DNA of 8,532 nt from Caldilineaceae bacterium (GTDB lineage: Bacteria > Chloroflexota > Anaerolineae > Caldilineales > Caldilineaceae), in the NCBI GenBank assembly GCA_015494005.1, contig WGCB01000730.1:1-8532 (forward strand). The letters are read 5' to 3'. The position numbers and the translations under genes are program-made. This document shows, piece by piece, positions 1 to 6,073 of this stretch; the stretch's first letter is position 1; each line of letters starts with the position of its first letter. A model generated the notes under the pieces. The model saw only the letters and a program-made list of their open reading frames with translations. It had not been told where the DNA came from and made no database searches.

Positions 1-35
1 GCCCTTCCCCCGCCTTCCGCCCCACCCAGATCCCC

Positions 36-1043
36 ATGCCCGCCGACATCTTCACCCTGCCCGTGCCCCCGGAAGCTCGAGGCCAGCGCCTGGACCGCTG
101 GCTGGCGTCCCAGCTGCCCGCGCGCAGCCGCAGCGAGATCCAACGCTGGATCAAGGCCGGACGGGTGACGGTGGACGGAGGGGCGGCCAAGCCCAGCCTG
201 GCCCTGGAGCCAGGCCAGACCGTGGCGGTGGAGCTGCCCGAGGAGACGGAGGAAAGCGGCCTGGTCCCGGAGGCCATCCCCCTGAAGGTGGTCTACGAGG
301 ACCCGGACATCGCAGTCATCGATAAGCCGGCCGGCATGGTGGTCCATCCTGCGCCGGGGCACGCCCGGGGCACCCTGGTCCATGCCCTTCTCCACCGCTT
401 CCCGGACATGGAAGGCGTGGGGGGCGAGAAGCGGCCAGGCATCGTCCACCGGCTGGACAAGGACACCTCCGGCCTGATCGTGGTGGCCAAGAACGACCGG
501 GCCCACCGTTTCCTCCAGGAACAGTTCGCCTCCCGCACGGTCTACAAGGAGTACCTGGCCCTGGTGGAGGGGCGGCTGAGGCCGGAGCGTGGCCGGATCG
601 TGGCCCCCATCGGGCGCCACCCCACTCAGCGACAGCGCATGGCCGTCCTCCCCCCGGATCCCCGCACGGGCCGCTCCCGGGGCCGGGAGGCGGTCACCGA
701 GTACCAGGTCATAGGGCTCTACACGGCCCGGCTGCCCGGGGGCCTGGCCCACTTCAGCCTGGTCAAAGTGGTGCTCCACACCGGCCGCACCCACCAGATC
801 CGGGTCCACTTCGCCTGGCTCCGCCACCCCATCGTCGGGGATCCCATCTACGGGCCCAAGCGCCCGCGCCTCCCAGTGCCTCGCCTCTTCCTCCACGCCC
901 ACAAGCTGCGCTTCCGCCTGCCCAGCACCGGGGAGGAGCGGGAGTTCGTCTCGCCCCTGCCGCCGGATCTGCAGGAGGTGCTGGACCGGTTGGAGAAAGC
1001 CGGGGAAGAGAAAGAAGATCGAAGATTGGGTGGAGGGAATTAG
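36..1043 (+). CDS. rluD: RluA/RluD-family pseudouridine synthase
   Basis: Converts specific uridines in structured RNA to pseudouridine; RluD-type members act on helix 69 of 23S rRNA. The 335-residue protein has an N-terminal S4-type RNA-binding region (about residues 16-65, with GQRLDRWL and a basic helix) followed by the synthase domain. The catalytic motif HRLDKDTSG is at 138-146, with Asp141 as the expected catalytic aspartate, and TGRTHQIRVHF at 249-259 is the conserved C-terminal motif. Length is normal for the family. The ATG at 36 places GQRLD where it sits in E. coli RluD, but no Shine-Dalgarno is visible and the frame stays open to the window edge, so a slightly earlier start is possible. 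The last ~15 residues are a charged, Gly-rich tail of low conservation. It converges with rsmI across about 60 bp. RluD rather than RluC specificity is a judgement from overall similarity. Confidence 0.93.
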   Translation: MPADIFTLPVPPEARGQRLDRWLASQLPARSRSEIQRWIKAGRVTVDGGAAKPSLALEPGQTVAVELPEETEESGLVPEAIPLKVVYEDPDIAVIDKPAGMVVHPAPGHARGTLVHALLHRFPDMEGVGGEKRPGIVHRLDKDTSGLIVVAKNDRAHRFLQEQFASRTVYKEYLALVEGRLRPERGRIVAPIGRHPTQRQRMAVLPPDPRTGRSRGREAVTEYQVIGLYTARLPGGLAHFSLVKVVLHTGRTHQIRVHFAWLRHPIVGDPIYGPKRPRLPVPRLFLHAHKLRFRLPSTGEEREFVSPLPPDLQEVLDRLEKAGEEKEDRRLGGGN

Positions 1044-1103
1044 GAGAGATTTGAGAGTAGGAGAGCCATCTGGTCGCCCGCTCCTCGCTTCCCGCCTCCG
1101 GGT

Positions 1104-1775
1104 TTATCGGTCTGACTTCCCCGCCACCACCAGGATGTACTCGCCCTTGAGCCGGGCCCCTTTGACCTGCTCCAGCAGCTCGGAGAGGGTGCCTCGGTCC
1201 ACCGTCTCGTGGATCTTGGTCAGCTCGTGGGCCAGGGCGGCCGGCCGATCCCCGTAGACGGCCAGGGCGTCCTCCAGGAGGGCGGCCACCCGGTAGGGGC
1301 TCTCGTAGAAGATGAGGGTGTGAGGGGAGTCCTGGTCCACGGCCAGGAAGCGGCGGCGGGGACCGGATTTGCGGGGAGGAAAGCCTCGGAAGGTGAAGCT
1401 GTGGACCGGCAGCCCGGAGAGGACCAGGGCCGGGATCAGGGCCACGGGACCGGGGACCATGGTCACCTCCAGCCCCTCCTGGATGGCCCGGCGCACCAGG
1501 GTGAAGCCCGGGTCCGAGATGCCAGGGGTGCCGGCGCTGGTCACCAGGGCCACGGACTTGCCCTCCTGGAGCAAGCCAATGATGCGAGCCCCAGCCCGCT
1601 CCTCGTTGTGCTCGTGGAACGGGATCTGGGGCTTGGAGATGCCAAAATGTTTCAGGAGGCGTCCGGTGCGCCGGGTGTCCTCGCTGGCGACGAAGTCCAC
1701 CTCCTTCAGGACCTCCAGGGCGCGCAGGGTGATGTCGCCCAGGTTTCCGATGGGGGTGGCGACCAGGTAGAGCAC
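1104..1775 (-). CDS. rsmI: 16S rRNA (cytidine-1402-2'-O)-methyltransferase
   Basis: Uses S-adenosylmethionine to methylate the ribose of C1402 in the decoding centre of 16S rRNA. The 223-residue protein is a tetrapyrrole-methylase fold: [11 protein letters not shown] at 7-17, SEDTR at 31-35, [10 protein letters not shown] at 81-90, VPGP at 107-110, IFYESPYR at 155-162 and ELTKIHET at 184-191 are all RsmI signatures. The start is GTG (plus-strand CAC at 1773-1775), 13 bp after the corrinoid-protein stop, with no clear ribosome binding site, so translational coupling is likely. Two oddities stand out. The protein ends just after GEYILVVAG, so the C-terminal extension of about 60 residues in E. 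coli RsmI (286 residues) is absent. The usual SDAGTP is TSAGTP here, with Ser80 replacing the conserved Asp. No continuation in another frame was seen, so it is probably naturally short rather than broken. Confidence 0.93.
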   Translation of the reverse strand: MLYLVATPIGNLGDITLRALEVLKEVDFVASEDTRRTGRLLKHFGISKPQIPFHEHNEERAGARIIGLLQEGKSVALVTSAGTPGISDPGFTLVRRAIQEGLEVTMVPGPVALIPALVLSGLPVHSFTFRGFPPRKSGPRRRFLAVDQDSPHTLIFYESPYRVAALLEDALAVYGDRPAALAHELTKIHETVDRGTLSELLEQVKGARLKGEYILVVAGKSDR

Positions 1776-1788
1776 GGTTCGCGCCGGC

Positions 1789-2472
1789 CTAGGCCGGGGT
1801 CTCCGCGCCCCGGCGGGTGAGGAGGTAGGCCCGGGCGATCTCCACGCTCACCGCGGCGTCCCGGCCGTAGGCGTCGGCCCCCACCTCCTGGGCGAAGCTC
1901 TCGGTGATGGGCGCGCCGCCCACCATGACGTAGATGTCGTCCCGCAGCCCTTCCTCGCCCAGGGCATCCACCACCGTCTTCATGTAGGGCATGGTGGTGG
2001 TGAGCAGGGCGCTCATCCCCAGGATCTCCGGCTGGTGCTCCCGCACGGCCTGGATGAACTTGTCCGCGTCCACGTTGATGCCCAGGTCCACCACCTCCAG
2101 GCCGGCCCCCTCCATCATCATCCCCACCAGGTTCTTGCCGATGTCGTGGATGTCCCCCTTCACCGTGCCGATGACCATGGTGCCGATGCGGGCAGCGCCG
2201 CTGGCCGTGAGCAGGGGGCGCAGGAGCTCCATGGCCGCCTTCATGGCGTTGGCCGCCATGAGCACCTCTGGGACGAAGAGGATGCCATCCCGGAAGTCCA
2301 CGCCCACGATGTCCATGCCGGCCACCAGCCCCTTGTCCAGGATGTCCTGGGGGCTGAAGCCCCGTTTCAGGGCCTCCTCGGTCTCGGCCACCACCTCCTC
2401 TTTCAAGCCATCGTAGAGGTCGTCCTGCATCTGGAGGAACAGTTCTTCGTCGTTCAGATCCGAGAAATCCAT
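1789..2472 (-). CDS. Methyltransferase-cognate corrinoid (B12-binding) protein
   Basis: Carries a cobalamin cofactor and shuttles methyl groups between a substrate methyltransferase and an acceptor methyltransferase (MtbC/MttC/MtmC-like family). The 227-residue protein has the usual two parts: a helical cap domain (about 10-90, with [15 protein letters not shown] and [12 protein letters not shown]) and a Rossmann-like B12 domain (about 95-220). The B12 signature is complete: DIHDIG at 107-112 with His109 as the lower cobalt ligand, Ser154-Ala-Leu, and Gly185-Gly186. Length is typical. ATG at 2470-2472 has a GAGG 8 nt upstream, and a promoter-like sequence lies a further ~50 bp upstream. It is first of two genes with rsmI. 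No substrate methyltransferase (MttB/MtbB/MtgB type), activating protein or MtbA-like gene is adjacent within the window, so its substrate cannot be inferred. The cofactor call is strong; the partner is unknown. Confidence 0.92.
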   Translation of the reverse strand: MDFSDLNDEELFLQMQDDLYDGLKEEVVAETEEALKRGFSPQDILDKGLVAGMDIVGVDFRDGILFVPEVLMAANAMKAAMELLRPLLTASGAARIGTMVIGTVKGDIHDIGKNLVGMMMEGAGLEVVDLGINVDADKFIQAVREHQPEILGMSALLTTTMPYMKTVVDALGEEGLRDDIYVMVGGAPITESFAQEVGADAYGRDAAVSVEIARAYLLTRRGAETPA

Positions 2473-2523
2473 GTGCCTAGCCTCGCTTGTGCTCGCAGTA
2501 GTGTGGGAACAACCATGCCAGGG

Positions 2524-2552
2524 AGTGTAGCAGAAAGCGAAACGGGAATCAA
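2524..2552 (-). promoter_or_regulatory. Predicted promoter of the corrinoid protein-rsmI pair
   Basis: Read on the minus strand there is a -35 box TTGATT (plus 2547-2552), a 17-nt spacer and a -10 box TACACT (plus 2524-2529), each matching four of six sigma-70 consensus bases. Transcription would start near 2517, giving a leader of about 45 nt before the ATG at 2472. Placement directly upstream of the corrinoid gene supports it; it is a pattern match only. Confidence 0.5.
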
Positions 2553-2569
2553 CTGGGTTTTAAGGGGAA

Positions 2570-2611
2570 GTTGGAAACTGGAAGTTGGGAGTTGGGAGTT
2601 GGAAGTTGGAG
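2570..2611 (+). repeat. Six-unit heptamer tandem repeat
   Basis: Six consecutive 7-bp units follow the consensus GTTGGRA: gttggaa, actggaa, gttggga, gttggga, gttggaa, gttggag. The second unit has two mismatches. The array is intergenic, between the stop of the phosphoglycerate dehydrogenase fusion and the predicted promoter of the corrinoid gene, about 18 bp upstream of that -35 box. It is purine-rich on the plus strand. It may be a simple replication-slippage repeat or a set of iterated binding sites; the sequence does not decide. Confidence 0.8.
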
Positions 2612-2696
2612 CAGGCGATCGGCGCTGGATCCGCCGCAGTCTCCGATCTCCCTGTCCTGGACCTCCCGGGCCCCGCCTGTGGAGCCCTCCACGCCC

Positions 2697-4451
2697 TCAC
2701 TCATCCAACAGGATCACCGGCTCCTGGTAGTAGCGCACCCGACGGTGGCTCAGCTTCTGCTGCACGAAGCGGTCCAGCCAGGCGCTCTTGGCCGCCAGAG
2801 GCTCCGGGCTGGCCAGCTTCTGCAGGGGAGCATTCAGGCGCAGGACCCGCCCAGGGATGACGAAGCGGGTGATCCCCGCGGGCATGGTGTGGCCCCGGCC
2901 GGCGATCTCCAGGACCTGGTCCGGCGAGAACTGGGGAAAGACCACCAGCCCCACGAAGTCCGGGTACTGGGCTTTCAGCGCGGCCACGTCCGTGGTCAGG
3001 GTGCGGTCCACGTGCCCCCAGTGGGTGTAGGCATCCACCAGCTGGTTGAGGACATCGATCCAGTCTCCCTCCGCGTCCTCGGCCTTTTCCAGCAGGTAGC
3101 CTTGACCGTCCCGGGTGAGGAGGTAGGCCAGGCCGTGGCCTTCCTGCAGGGCCCGCTCCAGGGACTCCACCGGCATGGGCGTCATCTTCAGGCCGGGCAC
3201 CTGGGCCAGCACATCCAGGAGCTCCTGTGGGGCGCCGCCCCGCACCGCGTGGTACCAGGTGTGGAGCTGCACTTCGTTGTGGTGGAAATCCACCAGCTGA
3301 ACGATGATGTGGGGAAATCCCATCTGTTTGAAGGCGGTGAGCCGGGTGGCCCCGTCCAGGACCACGTACTGCTGGCCCCACTTGGCCACCACCGGCGGAT
3401 TGACCAGGTAGCCGTCGTCCTGGAGGCGGGCAGCCAGCCCGGCCACCCGCTTGGGATCGATGGACTCGTGGGGGATCACATCCTGGATGGGCACCACCTT
3501 CAGAGAAAGGGTCTCGGAGGAGCCGGTGCGCTCCAGGATGGCCAGCACCTGCTCGGCCACGGTGAGCGCGGCCTTGCGCTGGGCGTCCTCGGTGCTGGCG
3601 CCGATGTGGGGCGTGGCCACCACCCGGGGATGCCGCACCAGCTCCGGCTTCACATGGGGCTCCCCCTGGAAGACGTCCAGCCCTGCCCCGGCGATGCGCC
3701 CCTCCTCCAGGGCATGGAGCAGGGCGTCCTCGTCCACGATGCCGCCCCGGGCCGTGTTGATCAGGTAGGCGCTGGGCTTCATCATGGAGAGCTCCTCCTC
3801 GCCGATGAGCCCCACGTTGGCTGGGCGCATGGGCACGTGCAGGGTGACGAAGTCAGCCCGCTCCAGCAGTTCCGGCAGATCCACCTTCTCCACCCCCAGC
3901 TCCAGGGCCAGCTCCGGGGTCAGGCGGGGTTGGTTGACCACCACCTGCATGTCGAAGGCCTTGGCGCGCCGGGCCACCTGCCGGCCGATGCGCCCGAAGC
4001 CGATGATGCCCAGGGTCTTCCCGGCCAGGCCCGTGCCCAGGAGCTTGGACTTCTCCCAACGCCCCGCCTTCAGGCTCTGGTCCGCCTGGACGATCTTGCG
4101 GGCCAGGGCCAGCATGAGGCCGAAGGTGTGCTCGGCCACGGCCAGGGTGTTGGCCCCGGGCGCGTTGACCACCTCGATGCCGTGGGACTGGGCCGCGTCC
4201 ACGTCGATGGTGTCCAGCCCCGCGCCGGCCCGGGCGATGACCCGCAGGTGGTGGGCGTTGTGGATCACGTTGGCGGTGATGTGGGTGCGGCTGCGCACGA
4301 TCACCGCGTGGCAGTTGGCGATGCGCTGGATCAGCTCCTCTTCGCTCAGGGCCTTCTCGGCCACGTCCACGTTGGCCTTCTGGCGCAAGAGCTCCACGCC
4401 GGCCGGGTGGATGGGGTCACAGATGAGGACGTTGGGGCGACTGTTCTCCAT
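2697..4451 (-). CDS. serA: D-3-phosphoglycerate dehydrogenase fused to a ParB/SerK-like serine kinase domain
   Basis: Residues 1 to about 310 are a D-isomer 2-hydroxyacid dehydrogenase of the phosphoglycerate dehydrogenase type, oxidising 3-phosphoglycerate to 3-phosphohydroxypyruvate. Visible are ARAGAGLDTIDVDAA at 73-87, the dinucleotide loop GFGRIG at 151-156, and the catalytic set Arg235 (NTARGGIVDE), Glu264 (GLDVFQGEP) and His282 (TPHIGAST). The ACT or ASB-ACT tail of classical SerA is absent. From about 315 to 584 there is a ParB/Srx-fold domain with VIPHE (Glu329) and VLDGATR (Asp366), then GITRFVIPGRVLRLN at 526-540. From memory, the Glu-to-Asp spacing of 37 resembles the catalytic pair of free-serine kinases SerK and SbnI. 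The reading frame is continuous and no internal start fits the junction. The Asp that usually follows beta-2 of the NAD site appears to be Gln174. Start ATG at 4449-4451 lacks a strong ribosome binding site. The dehydrogenase call is firm; kinase activity is inferred. Confidence 0.9.
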   Translation of the reverse strand: MENSRPNVLICDPIHPAGVELLRQKANVDVAEKALSEEELIQRIANCHAVIVRSRTHITANVIHNAHHLRVIARAGAGLDTIDVDAAQSHGIEVVNAPGANTLAVAEHTFGLMLALARKIVQADQSLKAGRWEKSKLLGTGLAGKTLGIIGFGRIGRQVARRAKAFDMQVVVNQPRLTPELALELGVEKVDLPELLERADFVTLHVPMRPANVGLIGEEELSMMKPSAYLINTARGGIVDEDALLHALEEGRIAGAGLDVFQGEPHVKPELVRHPRVVATPHIGASTEDAQRKAALTVAEQVLAILERTGSSETLSLKVVPIQDVIPHESIDPKRVAGLAARLQDDGYLVNPPVVAKWGQQYVVLDGATRLTAFKQMGFPHIIVQLVDFHHNEVQLHTWYHAVRGGAPQELLDVLAQVPGLKMTPMPVESLERALQEGHGLAYLLTRDGQGYLLEKAEDAEGDWIDVLNQLVDAYTHWGHVDRTLTTDVAALKAQYPDFVGLVVFPQFSPDQVLEIAGRGHTMPAGITRFVIPGRVLRLNAPLQKLASPEPLAAKSAWLDRFVQQKLSHRRVRYYQEPVILLDE

Positions 4452-4462
4452 GGTTTCTCTCT

Positions 4463-4492
4463 GTTCTAGTTACCCGTCTAAACTCAAGTCAA
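4463..4492 (-). promoter_or_regulatory. Predicted promoter of the serA fusion gene
   Basis: Read on the minus strand: TTGACT (plus 4487-4492, five of six to consensus), an 18-nt spacer and TAGAAC (plus 4463-4468, three of six). The -10 box ends only about 11 nt before the ATG, so the transcript would have a leader of only a few bases, which fits the lack of a good Shine-Dalgarno. The -35 lies in the left arm of the palindromic element and the -10 overlaps the flanking repeat. The weak -10 keeps confidence low. Confidence 0.38.
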
Positions 4493-4598
4493 ATTGGAAC
4501 CGGCAGTTTTGGAGGCGCTAGGCGGATCCGTGACCCGCCGGATGGCGCATCCGGCGAGAGCCGGGAAAACTTCTGCTTTCAAATTGACCACAGTTTAG
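4478..4598. mobile_element. MITE-like 121-bp palindromic element with 8-bp direct repeats
   Basis: The ends are inverted repeats: 4478-4499 and the reverse complement of 4577-4598 match at 17 of 22 positions, starting with a perfect CTAAACT. Complementarity continues inward in the same register (for example 4505-4510 with 4566-4571), so the whole unit is one imperfect palindrome centred on 4538. It is bordered by a perfect direct repeat TTACCCGT at 4470-4477 and 4599-4606, as expected of a target-site duplication. The identity extends to 11 bp (TAGTTACCCGT at 4467-4477 and 4596-4606) because the right inverted repeat ends in TAG. A separate 9-bp perfect stem with loop GCG lies inside (4536-4556). 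It contains no ORF, so it would need a transposase in trans. The family is not identified. A regulatory palindrome with duplicated operators is the main alternative. Confidence 0.55.
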
Positions 4599-4648
4599 TT
4601 ACCCGTGCTCAGATCGCTTCTAAAGTCAGGCGGCAGATGCTCTGGGAC

Positions 4649-5761
4649 TCAGCCAGCCTGCTCCAGGTAGGCGTCCATGGCCTGGAAGAGGCGCTCCAGG
4701 TCCGCCACCTGGACTTCCCCCATGTGGCCGATGCGGAAGGCCTTGCCTTTGTAGGGTCCGTAGCCGTTGGAGATCTGCATCTCCTGCTGGGCCAGGTAGC
4801 GGTTCAGGTCCGGGATGTCCAGCCCCCGGCTGTTCTCGATGGCCGTCACCGTGGGGGAACGGTAGCCCTCCTCGGCCATGAGATCGAAGCCCCGCTCCTG
4901 GGCCCAGGCGTGGGTCCGCTCCTGCAGAGTGCGGTGCCGGGCGAACCGGGCCTCCAGCCCCTCCTGGAAAATGTGGTCCAGCTGCACGCTCAGGGCCCGC
5001 ACCAGGGAGATGGCCGGGGTGGCCGGGGTGGTGCTGCGTTTCAGGTACTTCTCCAGGAGGAGGAAATCGAAGTACCAGCCCCGTCCCTGGACCGATTCGG
5101 CCCGGGCCAGGGCCCGATCCGAGACCGCGGCGAAGGCCAGGCCCGGCGGCACGGCCAGGGCCTTCTGGGAGGAGGTGAGGCAGACGTCCAGCCCCCACTC
5201 ATCGAAGGGGATGGCCACCCCGCTGAAAGAGGAGACGGCATCCACCAGGACCAGGGTCTCCGGGCTGATGGCCCGGACCTGGGCGGCGATCTCCCCCACC
5301 GGGCTGATGACCCCAGTGCTGGTCTCGTTGTGGACCACGGTGATGGCATCCACCGGGCCGTCGGCCAGGGCGGCCTCCAGGGCCTCGGCCACCTGGGCCG
5401 GCTTCACCGCGGTGCACCAGGGCACGTCCACCCGGATGGCCTCCTTGCCGCAGCCGGTGGCCACGTCGTACCAGCGCTGGCTGAAGGCCCCGTTCACGAA
5501 GCTGATCACCCGGCCGCCCACGCAGTTGCGGATGGCTGCCTCCTGCAGGCCCGTCCCGGAGGAGGCCAGGATGTAGACCCGGCTCTGGGTGAAGAAGAGC
5601 CGCTGGAGCTGCTCCTCGCACTTGGCGTAGAGGGCCTCGAACTCCGTGGAGCGGTGGCCGATCATGGGCGCGGTCTGGGCCTCCAGCACGTCCGGGAGCA
5701 CGTCTGTGGGGCCGGGGATGAAAAGCCGCTGGGGCGGTTTGGACGGACTCGATTCACGCAT
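4649..5761 (-). CDS. Class V PLP-dependent aminotransferase (serine/phosphoserine/alanine-glyoxylate type)
   Basis: A 370-residue PLP aminotransferase of the alanine-glyoxylate/serine-pyruvate group. Family signatures are FIPGPTDVLP near the N-terminus, MIGHRSTEF, SSGTG, HNETSTGV, VDAVSSF with the PLP-pyridine Asp174, and SSQKALAVPPG with Lys200 as the Schiff-base lysine; GYGPYKGKAFRIGHMG is the conserved C-terminal segment. The frame is open to 5824, but ATG at 5759-5761 is chosen because GGAAAGG sits 8 nt upstream and the extra 21 residues are low-complexity. It is followed, 197 bp later and in the same direction, by phosphoglycerate dehydrogenase. The pairing suggests it makes O-phosphoserine from phosphohydroxypyruvate, as class V homologues unlike classical SerC are known to do in some archaea and bacteria. 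Alternatives are serine-glyoxylate or serine-pyruvate transamination. The family is certain, the substrate inferred. Confidence 0.92.
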   Translation of the reverse strand: MRESSPSKPPQRLFIPGPTDVLPDVLEAQTAPMIGHRSTEFEALYAKCEEQLQRLFFTQSRVYILASSGTGLQEAAIRNCVGGRVISFVNGAFSQRWYDVATGCGKEAIRVDVPWCTAVKPAQVAEALEAALADGPVDAITVVHNETSTGVISPVGEIAAQVRAISPETLVLVDAVSSFSGVAIPFDEWGLDVCLTSSQKALAVPPGLAFAAVSDRALARAESVQGRGWYFDFLLLEKYLKRSTTPATPAISLVRALSVQLDHIFQEGLEARFARHRTLQERTHAWAQERGFDLMAEEGYRSPTVTAIENSRGLDIPDLNRYLAQQEMQISNGYGPYKGKAFRIGHMGEVQVADLERLFQAMDAYLEQAG

Positions 5762-5912
5762 GGCGGTTGCCTTTCCACTGGCTGGCTGTGGCGGGAGATG
5801 GGCCGGGGAGCGTCCCGGCGGCACCGGCGACCTTCACTGGGGCGGGGGATGTACGCTCGGGGGAATTGGATGCAGAAATTTCTTGCTAATTTCAGTCGCA
5901 AATGCCGGAGGA

Positions 5913-5941
5913 AGCCTATCACGCCGCCCTGGATTTGTCAA
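5913..5941 (-). promoter_or_regulatory. Predicted promoter of the aminotransferase gene
   Basis: On the minus strand there is a perfect TTGACA -35 (plus 5936-5941), a 17-nt spacer and TAGGCT as -10 (plus 5913-5918, three of six). Transcription would start near 5907, leaving a leader of about 145 nt before the ATG at 5761. The -35 is strong and the -10 weak. Confidence 0.42.
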
Positions 5942-5971
5942 ACAGTTTTGCGAGAATTTCGGAAAAGCCTC

Positions 5972-6000
5972 TTGCACCGCGACCCGATTCCCCGTATAAT
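5972..6000 (+). promoter_or_regulatory. Promoter of the sugar ABC transporter operon
   Basis: An exact TATAAT -10 box at 5995-6000 is preceded by TTGCAC at 5972-5977 (three of six) with the ideal 17-bp spacer. The expected transcription start is near 6007, giving a leader of about 165 nt. The palindromic operator at 6015-6026 begins roughly 8 bp downstream of that start, where a bound repressor would block initiation or clearance. Confidence 0.68.
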
Positions 6001-6014
6001 GGTAGACGGGTTCA

Positions 6015-6026
6015 GAAAACGTTTTC
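6015..6026. promoter_or_regulatory. LacI-family-type operator palindrome
   Basis: GAAAACGTTTTC is a perfect 12-bp palindrome with a central CG step, the arrangement typical of LacI/GalR-family operators for sugar-uptake genes. It lies immediately downstream of the predicted start of the binding-protein transcript. No LacI-family gene is in the window, so the regulator would be encoded elsewhere, possibly further along this operon. The palindrome is certain; the family assignment is inferred. Confidence 0.66.
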
Positions 6027-6073
6027 AAAATCCCTTCTCCCGAGGCATTTTTCACCTCCCCCTTTCCTCCGTT

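Noticed and set aside
1041..1065. Direct repeat TAGGAGAG at 1041-1048 and 1058-1065 at the rluD end
   Set aside because: Short purine-rich repeat in low-complexity sequence; it could easily arise by chance.
1044..1103. Bidirectional terminator between convergent rluD and rsmI
   Set aside because: No stem with a flanking T-run on either strand could be found in the 60 bp.
2679..2692. GTGGAG/CTCCAC palindrome just after the serA stop as a terminator
   Set aside because: The loop would be only 2-4 nt, the stem short, and no T-run follows on the transcribed strand.
2697..3510. Reading the C-terminal domain as a chromosome-partition ParB or nuclease
   Set aside because: The helix-turn-helix and dimerisation parts of partition ParB are not apparent and the domain is attached to a metabolic dehydrogenase. 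The IPHE and DGATR motifs fit the free-serine-kinase branch better.
2571..4469. A 632-codon plus-strand open frame opposite serA
   Set aside because: It is a high-GC shadow of the serA fusion, rich in His, Gly, Gln and Leu, with no recognisable family. The minus-strand frame has full catalytic motifs.
4536..4556. 9-bp perfect hairpin (loop GCG) as an intrinsic terminator for the aminotransferase
   Set aside because: No U-tract follows on the minus strand. It is better explained as part of the larger palindromic element.
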